Assembly: GCF_002237595.1 (NCBI RefSeq)
Contig: NZ_CP022529.1
Span: 5,114,001-5,178,000, forward strand
Direction: 5' to 3'
Length of the DNA stretch: 64,000 bases
From: Labrenzia sp. VG12
GTDB lineage: Bacteria > Pseudomonadota > Alphaproteobacteria > Rhizobiales > Stappiaceae
Below the pieces are notes generated by a model that was not told the origin of the DNA, made no database searches, and saw nothing but the letters and a program-made list of their open reading frames with translations. How positions within the stretch are numbered: position 1 is the stretch's first letter; every line of letters begins with the position of its first letter. The translations under genes and the position numbers were made by a program. Shown here piece by piece: positions 34,939-44,921 of the stretch.

Positions 34939-36776
34939 GCACCCTTCGACTGACCGCGGCCCAGGCGATGGTCCGCTACCTGTCGGCGCAAATGACCGAA
35001 GACGGCGAGCGCTTCATTGACGGGATCTGGGCGATCTTCGGCCACGGCAATGTCGCCGGTCTGGGCGAAGCGCTGGAGCAGGCCGGCAATGCCCTGCCGA
35101 CCTGGCGCGGCCAGAACGAGCAGACCATGGCCCACACGGCGATTGCCTACGCCAAGGCGAAGAAGCGCACCCGTGCCATGGCGGTGACCTCCTCCATCGG
35201 GCCGGGCGCAACCAACATGGTCACGGCTGCGGCCCTTGCCCATGTGAACCGTCTGCCACTGCTGCTGATCCCGGGCGATGTCTTTGCAAACCGCGCCCCC
35301 GATCCCGTCCTGCAGCAGGTCGAGGATTTCGACGACGGAACGGTATCGGCCAATGACTGCTTCCGGCCGGTCTCGCGGTACTTCGACAGGATCAGCCGCC
35401 CGGAACATTTGCTCACCGCGCTGCCCCGCGCCTTTCGCGTGATGACCGATCCGGCGCAGTGCGGCCCGGTGACCCTGTCCTTCTGCCAGGACACCCAGGC
35501 CGAGGCCTTCGACTATCCAGCCAGTTTCTTCGAACCGAAGGTCTGGCGTATCCGCCGGCCCGAGCCGGACACACGCGACATTGCCGAGGTCGCCGCGCTG
35601 ATCAAGGGAGCCAAGCGGCCCGTCCTCGTCTGCGGCGGGGGTGTTGTCTATTCCCGGGCCGAAGAGACCCTGGGCGCTTTCGCTACCACCCACGGCATTC
35701 CGGTGATCGAGACCCAGGCCGGCAAGTCGGCCCTCGCCCAGGCGCATCCGATGAACTTTGGTGCTGCCGGTGTCGATGGTGCGGCAAGCGCCAACGCGCT
35801 CGCCGAAGCCGCCGATCTCGTGATTGGCGTCGGCACCCGATTCCAGGACTTCACCACCGGGTCCTGGGCGCTGTTCAAGGAGCCGGGCCGCAAGCTCGTC
35901 TCCATCAACGTGCAGGGCTATGACGCGGACAAGCACGGTGCCGTCGGTGTAGTCGGCGACGCCAAAGTGTCGCTGGAAAAGCTGTCGGCCGCCCTCGGCG
36001 ATCACAAGTCTGGCGCGTTCGATCCTGAAGCCCGCCTCGACTGGCTGGCCAAGGTGGATGCCCATTGCAGCGCCCGCACGGATGTTCCGGAGGGGTATCT
36101 GCCTCTCGATGCAGAAGTGATTGGAGCCGTCCAGCGGACCTCGACCGACAAGACCATCGCCATGTGTGCGGCAGGCACCATGCCCGGCGCGCTGAAGCTT
36201 CTGTGGCAGGCCCCGCAGGGCGGCTATCACATGGAATACGGCTTTTCCTGCATGGGATACGAGATTGCCGGCGCCATCGGTGTGAAGCTCGCCCAGCCGG
36301 AGCGGGATGTGGTCTGCTTTGTCGGCGACGGCTCCTACATGATGGCCAACTCGGAACTTGCCACCGCCGTCATGCGGCAGGTGCCGTTCACGGTGGTCCT
36401 GACCGACAACCGCGGCTTTGGCTGCATCAACCGGCTGCAGATGGGCACCGGCGGAGAACAGTTCAACAACCTCTACAAGGACTGCAATGTCGAGACCCAG
36501 CCGGAGATCGACTTCGTTGCCCATGCCGCCGCCATGGGCGCTCATGCGGTCAAGGCAAAGGACATTGCCGACCTGGAAGCCCAGATCCTCAGCGCGAAAG
36601 ACAGATCCATCCCGACCGTGATCGTGATCGACACGGACCCGATGCACGGGCCCGGCGAAGCCGGTGGCGGCCACTGGTGGGACGTGGCAGTTCCCGAAGT
36701 CTCCGCTCGCGCGGAAGTCAACAAGGCCCGCGAGGGCTATGTCGCAGCGCTGAAACAGCAAAGCCTTGTGGAGTGA
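34935..36776 (+). CDS. iolD: 3D-(3,5/4)-trihydroxycyclohexane-1,2-dione hydrolase
   Basis: 613 residues, a thiamine-diphosphate enzyme of the acetolactate-synthase family. N-terminal FGHGNVAGLGEAL contains the activating region before the TPP site, SIGPGATNMVTAAALAHVN is in the first domain, and the metal/diphosphate motif FVGDGSYMMANSELATAV is near residue 460. It opens the cyclitol ring made by IolE. Length and domain order are normal. GC-rich codon use creates a long meaningless antisense frame. Start overlaps the iolC stop. Confidence 0.92.
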   Translation: MSTLRLTAAQAMVRYLSAQMTEDGERFIDGIWAIFGHGNVAGLGEALEQAGNALPTWRGQNEQTMAHTAIAYAKAKKRTRAMAVTSSIGPGATNMVTAAALAHVNRLPLLLIPGDVFANRAPDPVLQQVEDFDDGTVSANDCFRPVSRYFDRISRPEHLLTALPRAFRVMTDPAQCGPVTLSFCQDTQAEAFDYPASFFEPKVWRIRRPEPDTRDIAEVAALIKGAKRPVLVCGGGVVYSRAEETLGAFATTHGIPVIETQAGKSALAQAHPMNFGAAGVDGAASANALAEAADLVIGVGTRFQDFTTGSWALFKEPGRKLVSINVQGYDADKHGAVGVVGDAKVSLEKLSAALGDHKSGAFDPEARLDWLAKVDAHCSARTDVPEGYLPLDAEVIGAVQRTSTDKTIAMCAAGTMPGALKLLWQAPQGGYHMEYGFSCMGYEIAGAIGVKLAQPERDVVCFVGDGSYMMANSELATAVMRQVPFTVVLTDNRGFGCINRLQMGTGGEQFNNLYKDCNVETQPEIDFVAHAAAMGAHAVKAKDIADLEAQILSAKDRSIPTVIVIDTDPMHGPGEAGGGHWWDVAVPEVSARAEVNKAREGYVAALKQQSLVE

Positions 36777-36810
36777 GGGGGCTTACAACAAGAAGCGTCC
36801 ACTCCACACC

Positions 36811-36943
36811 TCGTCATCCCATGGCTTGACCATGGGCCTGCCCTCGACTGGATCGGGGGATCCATGCCGTTCACGAACCCAACACTTCCATGCCTTTGGC
36901 ACGGAAACGGCGTGGATTGCAGGGTCAAGCCCTGCAATGACGA
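36811..36943. repeat. 133-bp intergenic repeat with terminal inverted ends
   Basis: Begins TCGTCATCCCATGG and ends with the inverted ATGACGA, with internal hairpins such as CATGGCTTGACCATG and GCAGGGTCAAGCCCTGC. This looks like a non-coding mobile repeat of the type scattered in alphaproteobacterial genomes. It lies between iolD and iolE and splits the operon by 223 bp. A related CCTCAGGATGAGG motif occurs just after it and again near 62105. Confidence 0.6.
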
Positions 36944-36999
36944 AGATTTAAAAGACCTCAGGATGAGGCCAGAAAATTGAAACGTCACAGGACACCAAC

Positions 37000-37896
37000 A
37001 TGATCCTTTACGGCACCAACCCGATTGCCTGGGCCAATGACGACGACCAGAGCCTTGGCGCACATATTCCGACGCAGCAGATCCTGGCGGAAGCCGCAGA
37101 GATCGGCTTTGACGGCATCGAGAACGGTCACCGCTGGCCGGACGAACCGGAAGCCCTGAAACAGCTGCTCGGCAGCCATGGCCTCAAGTTCGTCTCCGGC
37201 TGGTACTCGCTTAATTTGCTGGCGCAGTCTGTCGAGGACGAGAAAAAGGCGATCCAGCCGCATCTCGACAAGCTGAAACACAATGGCTGCAAGGTCTGCA
37301 TTGCCTGCGAGACCTCCAACACCATTCAGGGATCTGATGTCGACATCAACACCAGCCCGGTTCTGACGGCGGAAGAAATGACCGCCTTTGGGGCAAAGGT
37401 GGAAGAGCTGGCCACCTTCTGTGCGGCGCAGGGCATTGATCTTGTCTACCATCACCACATGGGCACGGTTGTTGAGACGCTGGAAGAGATCGACGCCTTC
37501 ATGTCGGCAACAGGACCAGCCACGAAGCTGCTCTTCGATGCCGGTCATTGCTACTTCGGCGCCAGGGGCGCTGACCCGGCCCCGGTCCTGAAGAAATACG
37601 CCGGCCGGATGAAACACTTCCATGCCAAGAACGTACGCCCCGCGGTCATGAAGGACATCCGCGACAACGGGAAATCCTTCATGGACGGCGTACGCGCCGG
37701 GGTCTTCACGGTGCCGGGGGATGAGGACGGCGGCATTGACTTCAAGCCGCTCATCCAGATCCTGAAGGACAATGGCTATCAGGGCTGGATCGTGATCGAG
37801 GCGGAACAGGACCCGGAGGTCCGCGAACCGTTCCAGTATCAGAGCCTGGGTCTCAGAACCCTGAAGGACATTGCAAAAGAGGTGGACCTTAAATGA
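37000..37896 (+). CDS. iolE: Inosose dehydratase (myo-inosose-2 dehydratase)
   Basis: 298 residues, xylose-isomerase-like barrel. Family blocks are YGTNPIAWANDDD at the N-terminus, GFDGIENGHRWPDE, VYHHHMGTVVET (metal His/Glu), LLFDAGHCYFGARG and MKHFHAKNVRP. It removes water from scyllo-inosose to give the trihydroxycyclohexane-dione used by IolD. GTG/ATG choice: ATG 37000 has weak RBS, but the family's N-terminus begins exactly here. iolB overlaps by 4 bases (ATGA). Confidence 0.92.
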   Translation: MILYGTNPIAWANDDDQSLGAHIPTQQILAEAAEIGFDGIENGHRWPDEPEALKQLLGSHGLKFVSGWYSLNLLAQSVEDEKKAIQPHLDKLKHNGCKVCIACETSNTIQGSDVDINTSPVLTAEEMTAFGAKVEELATFCAAQGIDLVYHHHMGTVVETLEEIDAFMSATGPATKLLFDAGHCYFGARGADPAPVLKKYAGRMKHFHAKNVRPAVMKDIRDNGKSFMDGVRAGVFTVPGDEDGGIDFKPLIQILKDNGYQGWIVIEAEQDPEVREPFQYQSLGLRTLKDIAKEVDLK

Positions 37897-38714
37897 GCGA
37901 GCTGCTCCGCAAACCCGATGGCACCAGCGGCAAGGTGCATGACATCACCGTCGACACCGCCAGGGGACCGAAGGCTCCGGACTGGGGCTACGTTGGCTTC
38001 GGCCTCTACCGCCTGAAAGCGGGCGAGACGGTCTCCGAGCAGACCGGCGACCGCGAGGTGATCCTGGTCATGGTCGAGGGCAAGGCCGGCATCTCCACCG
38101 GAGGCGAGGACTTCGGCACCCAGGGCGAACGCATGAGTGTCTTCGAACAGCTCCCGCCCCACAGCGTCTATGTGCCGAACGGCACGGACTGGTCGGCGAC
38201 AGCCGTGACCGACTGCACGATCGGCGTCTGCACGGCGCCGGGCAGAGGCGGCCACAAGGCACGGGTCCTGCCGACACCGGAAAAGGTCACGCGCGGCAAG
38301 GGCGCCAACACGCGCTACATCTTCCCGATCGCCATGGAAGAATCTGACGTTGCCGACAGTCTTCTGGTGACGGAAGTGTTCACACCGCAGGGCAACTGGT
38401 CGTCCTATCCGCCACACCGGCATGACGAGGACAATTTCCCGGACATGACCTATCTGGAAGAAACCTATTATCACCGCCTGAACCCGGACCAGGGCTATGG
38501 CCACCAGCGGGTCTTCACCGAAGACGGCAGCCTGGACGAGACCATTTCCATGAACAGCCATGACGTGGTGCTGGTCCCCAAGGGCCACCATCCCTGTGGT
38601 GCGCCCTATGGCTACGAGATGTATTATCTCAACGTCATGGCCGGACCAATGCGCAAGTGGCGCTTCCAGAACCATCCGGACCACGACTGGATCGCTCAAA
38701 GGGATGCCGGGTAA
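37893..38714 (+). CDS. iolB: 5-deoxy-glucuronate isomerase
   Basis: 273 residues with two cupin-like halves. Metal-binding His/Glu are visible in YPPHRHDEDNFPDMTYLEE and the following HRL segment, with VLVPKGHHPCGAPYG near the C-terminus. It converts 5-deoxy-glucuronate, the IolD product, to 2-deoxy-5-keto-gluconate, the IolC substrate. Last gene of the visible iol operon; iolA/mmsA is not present. No strong terminator seen in the 173 bp after it. Confidence 0.92.
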   Translation: MSELLRKPDGTSGKVHDITVDTARGPKAPDWGYVGFGLYRLKAGETVSEQTGDREVILVMVEGKAGISTGGEDFGTQGERMSVFEQLPPHSVYVPNGTDWSATAVTDCTIGVCTAPGRGGHKARVLPTPEKVTRGKGANTRYIFPIAMEESDVADSLLVTEVFTPQGNWSSYPPHRHDEDNFPDMTYLEETYYHRLNPDQGYGHQRVFTEDGSLDETISMNSHDVVLVPKGHHPCGAPYGYEMYYLNVMAGPMRKWRFQNHPDHDWIAQRDAG

Positions 38715-38887
38715 GATACGCTCAAACCGCTGTTCGTCAGCAGGCTCAAAGAGAGACATCCGGTCTCTCCTCCTGAGAAGAGCCGGCGGCACCGTCTCAC
38801 CGGATCAGCCCCCCATCAACAGACAGGCTGCCCGCGTTCAAACCGCACGGGAGGCTTTTCCGATGCCTGCTTTCGGCTCAATTCTGT

Positions 38888-39961
38888 TCAGCTGTTCGAC
38901 CCATGGATTGCCTGGATTACGGCATCGGTCACTTCCCGCGTCGTCGCCTTGCCGCCGACATCTGGCGTCAGGATACCTGCATCGCAGACCCGTTCGACCG
39001 CGGTCATCAGCCGTCGGCTTGATTCCAGCTCGCCCAGATGATCGAGCATCTGCGAGGCAGTCCAGAATGTTGCAACGGGATTAGCGATACCCTTACCGGT
39101 AATATCAAAGGCTGATCCGTGTATGGGCTCGAACATCGATGGAAAGCGGTGCTCCGGATCGATATTGGCCGTCGGTGCAACACCGAGGCTGCCTGCCAAA
39201 GCGCCTGCAAGGTCTGAAAGTATGTCTGCATGCAGATTGGTAGCCACGATCGTGTCGAGGCTCTGCGGGTTCTTGACCATGCGAACGGTCATGGCATCGA
39301 CGAGCATCTTGTCCCATGTGACGTCCGGAAACTCGTGCGCCACCTCGGCCGCGATTTCGTCCCACAAAACCATGCCGTGCCGTTGGGCGTTCGACTTCGT
39401 CACGACCGTGAGCAGCTTGCGCGGCCGCGATTGTGCCAGCTTGAAGGCGTAACGCATGATCCGGGCGACGCCGACACGAGTGAAGATCGCCACTTCGGTG
39501 CCGACTTCCTCCGGCAAGCCACGGTGGGTGCGTCCACCATTGCCCGAATATTCACCTTCTGAGTTTTCCCGAACAATCACCCAGTCCAGGTCGCCAACCC
39601 CGACATTGTGCAAAGGTGAAGTGACGCCCGGGATGATTTTTGTCGGCCGAACATTGGCATACTGGTCGAACCCCTGGCAGATCGGCAGTCTGAGACCCCA
39701 CAACGTGATGTGGTCGGGGACATCCGGTGCGCCAACGGCGCCGAAATAGATCGCGTCGAAGGGTTTCAGCTGTTCCAGGCCATCGGCGGGCATCATCTCA
39801 CCGTGTTTCCTGTACCGGTCCGATCCCCAGTCGAAAAAGGTCAGGTCGAAGCTGACATCTCCGGAGCGCTGACCGAGTGCAGCCAGGACTTCCGATCCCG
39901 CTTCGATCACTTCCGGGCCAATGCCATCTGCCGGGATGGCTGCAATCTGATAGCTGCGCAT
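38888..39961 (-). CDS. Tartrate / D-malate dehydrogenase (isocitrate/isopropylmalate dehydrogenase family)
   Basis: 357 residues from ATG 39961 (MRSYQIAAIPADGIGPEV); the frame is open to 40039 but without family match. A beta-decarboxylating dehydrogenase: nucleotide entry ADGIGPEV, substrate Arg set in ANVRPTKIIPG and VIVRENSEGEYSGNGG, catalytic Tyr near RIMRYAF, Lys in VTKSNAQRH and metal Asp in TNLHADILSDLAGALAG. The gap pattern fits TtuC/DmlA-type tartrate or D-malate dehydrogenases better than leuB or icd. Divergent from a LysR gene, as dmlA is from dmlR. Confidence 0.85.
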   Translation of the reverse strand: MRSYQIAAIPADGIGPEVIEAGSEVLAALGQRSGDVSFDLTFFDWGSDRYRKHGEMMPADGLEQLKPFDAIYFGAVGAPDVPDHITLWGLRLPICQGFDQYANVRPTKIIPGVTSPLHNVGVGDLDWVIVRENSEGEYSGNGGRTHRGLPEEVGTEVAIFTRVGVARIMRYAFKLAQSRPRKLLTVVTKSNAQRHGMVLWDEIAAEVAHEFPDVTWDKMLVDAMTVRMVKNPQSLDTIVATNLHADILSDLAGALAGSLGVAPTANIDPEHRFPSMFEPIHGSAFDITGKGIANPVATFWTASQMLDHLGELESSRRLMTAVERVCDAGILTPDVGGKATTREVTDAVIQAIHGSNS

Positions 39962-40066
39962 TGCGAATTCCGTCTTGTTCGGGCTGGCAGCAGCGCATGT
40001 CCTCCCATGGCTGCTGATGAGTTGCTGAGACACTTGCAATCTTCGAACAATACGGCAATGTTGGTC

Positions 40067-40093
40067 TGATCATATAAAAAATTGATATAATCG
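40067..40093. promoter_or_regulatory. LysR-type site candidate between divergent genes
   Basis: AT-rich imperfect dyad, arms ATCATAT (40069-40075) and ATATAAT (40085-40091), in the 141-bp gap shared by the dehydrogenase and LysR genes. It is 10 bp before the LysR start, consistent with autoregulation. Confidence 0.35.
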
Positions 40094-40102
40094 TAGAGGC
40101 TC

Positions 40103-41017
40103 ATGGAACTCCGCCAACTGAAGTGTTTCATCACGGTTGCAGACACGCTGCATTTTGGCCGTGCTGCTCAGAAACTCGACATCCTTCCCGCATCACTGGG
40201 GCGGCAGATCAAGATGCTGGAGGACAGTCTCGGCAGTCGGCTGCTGACGCGTACGACCCGCAGTGTTGCGCTCACACAGGCCGGGAGCGATCTGCTTGAA
40301 GATGCCCGCGACATTGTGAATCGCGCAGAAAAGGTTGAAGCCACGTTTCGGGAACACCAGAGGGACAAGGCTTCAGTCTTGCGGATCGGAGCGATCGATA
40401 GTGCGGCGGTTGGACTTGTACCTCAACTGATCCCGCTTTTCAGGGATATGCATCCGGAGATAGACATTCAACTGCTGGAGCAAAAGACCATTCGATTGCT
40501 GCCTCGCCTGCTGACAGGGCGCCTCGATATTGCGATTGTTCGTCCGCCAGAGGTTCTCGATCCTCGTCTGTTGCTGAGATCCCTATTCTATGAAACAGCG
40601 GTGGTTGCAGTTCCCAACACGCACCCGCTCGCAAAAAAGGATCGGATAGCTGTCGAGGATATGGCGGACGAACCTCTTATCGTTCCAGACAAGGGGTCGC
40701 GGCCGCACAGCCACGATTTGACGATGAAGCTTTTCCTTGAGGCAGGATTGCCTGCTCGTGTCGCGCAGATTGCCGAGGAAAAACAAACCATCGTCAATCT
40801 TGTAAGTACGGGTGTCGGGATCGCTATTGTACCAAGGTGGATTTCAAGGCTTGCCGTTGGCGGTGTGACATTCGTGTCGCTGGATTTGCCGACTGGCCCG
40901 GCGAAGAACAGGCTGGCCCTGTCAGTTGCCTGGGTCCGTGACACGCGGGACGCGTCTCGAGACGCTTTTCTGCAGACGCTCGATCAGCATCTGGACCAGC
41001 TCGCAATTACAGCTTGA
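40103..41017 (+). CDS. LysR-family transcriptional regulator
   Basis: 304 residues. N-terminal winged HTH (ELRQLKCFITVADTLHFGRA, residues about 2-21, and LPASLGRQIKMLEDSLGS) followed by a two-lobed effector domain (VLRIGAIDSAAVGLVPQLIP onward). Resembles BenM/CatR/DmlR-like activators. It probably controls the divergent dehydrogenase gene and perhaps the TRAP genes behind it. A 156-bp gap leads to the transporter. Confidence 0.87.
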   Translation: MELRQLKCFITVADTLHFGRAAQKLDILPASLGRQIKMLEDSLGSRLLTRTTRSVALTQAGSDLLEDARDIVNRAEKVEATFREHQRDKASVLRIGAIDSAAVGLVPQLIPLFRDMHPEIDIQLLEQKTIRLLPRLLTGRLDIAIVRPPEVLDPRLLLRSLFYETAVVAVPNTHPLAKKDRIAVEDMADEPLIVPDKGSRPHSHDLTMKLFLEAGLPARVAQIAEEKQTIVNLVSTGVGIAIVPRWISRLAVGGVTFVSLDLPTGPAKNRLALSVAWVRDTRDASRDAFLQTLDQHLDQLAITA

Positions 41018-41173
41018 GTCTTAATTATTGCATTTTTTTATATAAATGAGTTGTTCTGGGCGGCGCCAAAGTGCCGGTATAGCGTGGATTTTGGTGAAGG
41101 GTCATCCCCGCCGCTCACAAGAGGATGTGAGCCGGGACAACGCACCCTTTATGAAGAATATGTGGAGGAACTC

Positions 41174-42163
41174 ATGAAATTCAGCATGACGACCGGCGCT
41201 TTTGTGATCGCCGCCTTGACCGCAACCGCAGCGGTCGCAGACACAATCGACAAGACCGGCTGGCCTGAAAGCTTTACCGTGGGCACGGGATCGCAGGGTG
41301 GAACTTATTTCGGTTACGGCACTGGCTGGGCTAACATTGCCGGTGAAGAACTTGGTGTATCCGGCGCTGCCGAGGTTACGGGCGGGCCAATGCAGAACAT
41401 GGCATTGGTCCATTCCGGCGACCTGCCGTTTGGCATGACCACAATGGGCCCTGCGGCTGAATCGATTGCCGGTTCGAATCCGATCGCACCCGGTTTGAAA
41501 ATGGACAAGGCCTGCGCCATGTTCCCGATGTACCAGACCCCGTTTTCTATCACCGCCCTGTCTTCCTCCGGCATCAGCTCCGTCGCCGACATTCCGGAAG
41601 GTGCCCGGATCGGGTTCGGCCCGGCCGGGTCGACGTCCGACACCTATTTCCCTCGTATGATGGAAGAACTCGGTGTCAAGTTCGAGCGCCGCAACGGCGG
41701 CTGGTCGGATCTCGGTAGTCAGCTGCAGGACGGCCTTCTGGATGTGATTGCGTTCGCCGCAGGCGTGCCGGTTCCGGCTGTTAGCCAGCTGGAAGTGCAG
41801 ACTGACATCAACATCATTGAGTTTACCGAAGCAGAACAGGCCGCTATCACCAAGGCCTTTCCTGTGGCAAATTTCGACATTGCGGCAGACAGCTACACAA
41901 CGCTGGAGGCTCCCGCACGATCTGTCTCCATGTGGAACTTCGCGATCGCCAATTGCGATCTGCCGGAGACCTTCGTCTATGGCGTAGTGAAAGCGGTCAT
42001 GTCCGACAATGAGCGTATGGTCGCGACCCACAAGGCCGCCCGGTCGACGCTTCCGGAGTTCTGGGATCGCAACCAGGTCATGAAGTGGCATCCGGGTGCG
42101 GCCCGTTGGTTCCAGGAAACCCAGGGTGCTGAAATTCCTGCCGACATGATCTACGGTAACTGA
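41174..42163 (+). CDS. TAXI-family TRAP transporter solute-binding protein
   Basis: 329 residues from ATG 41174, preceded by GGAGG; the open frame to 41051 has no RBS. Signal peptide to about AAVA-DTIDK. TAXI hallmarks: VGTGSQGGTYFGYGTGWAN, GVSGAAEVTGGPMQNMAL and later RIGFGPAGSTSDTYFPRM. It brings a ligand, probably a carboxylate or dicarboxylate, to the fused TRAP permease encoded next. Beside a tartrate/D-malate dehydrogenase, a C4 hydroxyacid is likely (inference). Confidence 0.87.
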   Translation: MKFSMTTGAFVIAALTATAAVADTIDKTGWPESFTVGTGSQGGTYFGYGTGWANIAGEELGVSGAAEVTGGPMQNMALVHSGDLPFGMTTMGPAAESIAGSNPIAPGLKMDKACAMFPMYQTPFSITALSSSGISSVADIPEGARIGFGPAGSTSDTYFPRMMEELGVKFERRNGGWSDLGSQLQDGLLDVIAFAAGVPVPAVSQLEVQTDINIIEFTEAEQAAITKAFPVANFDIAADSYTTLEAPARSVSMWNFAIANCDLPETFVYGVVKAVMSDNERMVATHKAARSTLPEFWDRNQVMKWHPGAARWFQETQGAEIPADMIYGN

Positions 42164-42292
42164 TTACCAATCGCGTCCGCACGGGGAGATCCTCGTGCGG
42201 GCGCAGGATCGTATCAACACCCGCCCGACTTCGGGGTGGCACAATCTCGACCAACTAGACAGAGCCGTCAAGATCGGCCGTTGCAGGGACCC

Positions 42293-44575
42293 ATGACAGA
42301 TAAGACCGAGCTGTCAGCCGAGGATGTCGGCGAAAAAGTTCTGGCTGAAGGTGTTGATGAAGAACCCGTCGAGAGCAATCGGCGTCTGTTCGACGGGCGC
42401 GCTTATCTCATGATGGCAGGTTTGTCTGCGATTTACGCTGCATTTCATATGGTCGCGCTCAATGGCGTTTCGATTTCCGCCTGGACCGGGATAACCATAC
42501 CCTTCCTGCCGCAGTTTCCGATGGAGACCTGGAACTTCCGTATCGCGCACATCGCGGGCGCATTGGTACTCGGCTTTCTCCTCTTTTCCGCCCACATCTT
42601 TCATGCCTCAGCTGTGCCGCATCGCGAAACACGGCTTGTCAGTATCATTGCGTTGCTTCTGCTGGTTCCTGCCCTCGTTTCGGGAGCAACGGCAGTCAGT
42701 TTCGTCAACACGATCCATTCTGGAACACTGCCGCAAATGGGCGGATTAACGACCTGGGCGGCTTTCCCGGGTACCGAGATCTACGAAACCGAGGTCTGGT
42801 GGTTCGGCATACCCCTGTTCATTGCAACATTCGGGGCGATTGTCGCTGGCTGGATGGAGCGCCGCGGTCGTGAGCGCTTTGCTGCCTCCGATGTCGTGCT
42901 TGCCATTTGCGCTGTCGTTGTGGCGATTTATTTCATTGCGATTTATGATACTGCGGCTCGGAATTCTGTCGGCACGACATTCGTTCCGATCGGTGTTGCC
43001 TTTGCGGCAACGGCAGGATCTGCAATGATCCTGGAACTCACCCGTCGGGTCGCGGGCCTTGCCCTGGTCATCATCACTGCTGTCTTCCTAGTCTACACGT
43101 TCACCGCCCACCTGCTGCCCGGCATTCTGGCGGTGCAAAGCGCCTACACATGGCAGCGCTTCTTCGGTCATGTCTATTCCGACGCCGGGATACTGGGGCC
43201 CACCACCGCCGTTTCTTCGACGTATATCATTCTCTTCATCATTTTTGCCGCCTTCCTGCAGGCCTCCAAAGTGGGCGACTATTTTGTGAATTTCGCCTTC
43301 GCCGCGGCCGGGCGTGCGCGTGGCGGTCCAGCGAAAGTGGCTATCTTCGCGTCCGGACTGATGGGCATGATCAACGGCACCTCCGCCGGGAATGTCGTTG
43401 CCACTGGCTCGCTCACGATTCCGCTTATGAAACGGGTCGGCTACGAAAAGAAGACTGCAGGGGCCGTTGAGGCCGCCGCTTCCACGGGCGGCCAGATCAT
43501 GCCGCCCATAATGGGGGCAGGGGCCTTTATCATGGCCGAGATCACGGGCATTCCCTACCAGGATATCGCGATTGCCGCGATCATTCCGGCCGTTCTCTAC
43601 TTTGTCTCCATCTATTTCATGGTTGACTTCGAAGCAGCAAAACTCGGTATGCGCGGCATGCGTGACGACGAGCTCCCTAACTTCCGGGACATGGTGGCGC
43701 GTGTCTATCTCTTCGTGCCTATCGTCATTCTGATCGCGGCCCTCTTCATGGGGTATTCGGTCATCCGTGCCGGGACGCTGGCAACCGTCTCAGCAGCTGT
43801 CGTCTCCTGGTTCACGCCGCACCGCATGGGGCTTCGCTCGATCGTCAAGGCCTTCGAGCTGGCTGGCGTGATGTCGATCCAGATCATCGCCGTGTGTGCC
43901 TGTGCTGGCATCATAGTCGGCGTCATCAGCCTGACGGGTGTCGGGGCCCGTTTCTCAAGTCTGCTTCTTGACCTGGCGGCAACCAGTCAGCTCCTGGCCC
44001 TCTTCTTTGCCATGTGCATTGCGATCCTTCTGGGTATGGGCATGCCGACAACTGCTGCCTATGCGGTTGCGGCCTCAGTGGTGGCTCCGGGATTGGTTCA
44101 GCTGGGCATTCCAACGCTGACGGCACATTTCTTCGTCTTTTATTTCGCCGTTCTGTCGGCAATTACACCACCGGTGGCGTTGGCGAGCTACGCAGCCGCG
44201 GGGATCTCCGGCGCGAACCCGATGGCCACTTCCGTCACCTCTTTCAAGTTCGGGCTGGCCGCGTTCATTGTACCGTTCATGTTCTTCTACAATTCGGCGA
44301 TTCTCATGGACGGCGATGTCCTCGACATCATGCGCGCCGGTGGAACGGCAATCGTAGGCGTGTTCCTGCTGAGCTCAGGCGTCCAGGGCTGGTTCCTCGG
44401 CAAGGTCGCCGCGTCCTACTTGCGGCTTGGCCTTGCCGCGTCTGCTCTGTTGATGATCGAGGGGGGGCTTTGGACAGACCTCGCCGGGTTGACGGTTGCA
44501 GGTCTGGTATTTGTTCTTCAGCGCCTTGTTCAACCCAAAGCTGGAGAGAGCATTCCCGTGCGCGGGGCAGATTAG
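42293..44575 (+). CDS. TRAP transporter permease, fused small and large subunits
   Basis: About 760 residues from ATG 42293; a longer frame to 42236 is less likely. Roughly 16-18 hydrophobic helices. The first 200 residues correspond to the 4-helix DctQ-type part, and the rest is the DctM-type part with GLMGMINGTSAGNVVATGS, the scoop motif STGGQIMPPIMGAGAFIMAE and AITPPVALASYAAAGISGANP. A C-terminal DUF3394-like end completes the fused type that pairs with TAXI binding proteins. In frame G7 near 44461 reads correctly. Confidence 0.9.
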   Translation: MTDKTELSAEDVGEKVLAEGVDEEPVESNRRLFDGRAYLMMAGLSAIYAAFHMVALNGVSISAWTGITIPFLPQFPMETWNFRIAHIAGALVLGFLLFSAHIFHASAVPHRETRLVSIIALLLLVPALVSGATAVSFVNTIHSGTLPQMGGLTTWAAFPGTEIYETEVWWFGIPLFIATFGAIVAGWMERRGRERFAASDVVLAICAVVVAIYFIAIYDTAARNSVGTTFVPIGVAFAATAGSAMILELTRRVAGLALVIITAVFLVYTFTAHLLPGILAVQSAYTWQRFFGHVYSDAGILGPTTAVSSTYIILFIIFAAFLQASKVGDYFVNFAFAAAGRARGGPAKVAIFASGLMGMINGTSAGNVVATGSLTIPLMKRVGYEKKTAGAVEAAASTGGQIMPPIMGAGAFIMAEITGIPYQDIAIAAIIPAVLYFVSIYFMVDFEAAKLGMRGMRDDELPNFRDMVARVYLFVPIVILIAALFMGYSVIRAGTLATVSAAVVSWFTPHRMGLRSIVKAFELAGVMSIQIIAVCACAGIIVGVISLTGVGARFSSLLLDLAATSQLLALFFAMCIAILLGMGMPTTAAYAVAASVVAPGLVQLGIPTLTAHFFVFYFAVLSAITPPVALASYAAAGISGANPMATSVTSFKFGLAAFIVPFMFFYNSAILMDGDVLDIMRAGGTAIVGVFLLSSGVQGWFLGKVAASYLRLGLAASALLMIEGGLWTDLAGLTVAGLVFVLQRLVQPKAGESIPVRGAD

Positions 44576-44921
44576 GCTGGATAGACTTCTATGTCGCGCT
44601 GGCTGAAAGTTCTGCTGCCGTTGTAAGGAAAGCAGAACTGAGATTTTCTACTTCTGTTCCATCGAGGTGTTTGCGTTTTCTGCGCAGAGCAACAGTTATG
44701 CGCCCCTAGGGTACAAGCAAATTCATAGTGAAGAGGTGCGGATACGCATTTGAAAAAAGCAAAGCTCATAGGGATCATTTTGAAATAAAAAATATTACTT
44801 CAACTTTCGAACGCGCGGAGAAATAACAAGAAAATTTGACCTAATTCGGGAATCTGTCGCTCTGAGTTGGCGCGCCAGCCCAGATGGGGCCCCTTGAAAG
44901 GCAAGAGCCACCATCTGTGGC
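44576..44921. other. 346-bp AT-rich intergenic region between convergent genes
   Basis: No gene supported. It separates the TRAP permease from the 3' end of the minus-strand integrase. GC content is lower than in the flanks around 44750-44830. Confidence 0.5.

Noticed and set aside
34860..36761. 633-codon open frame antisense to iolD
   Set aside because: It is the mirror of a GC-rich coding region with no domain pattern or RBS, while iolD on the other strand is certain.
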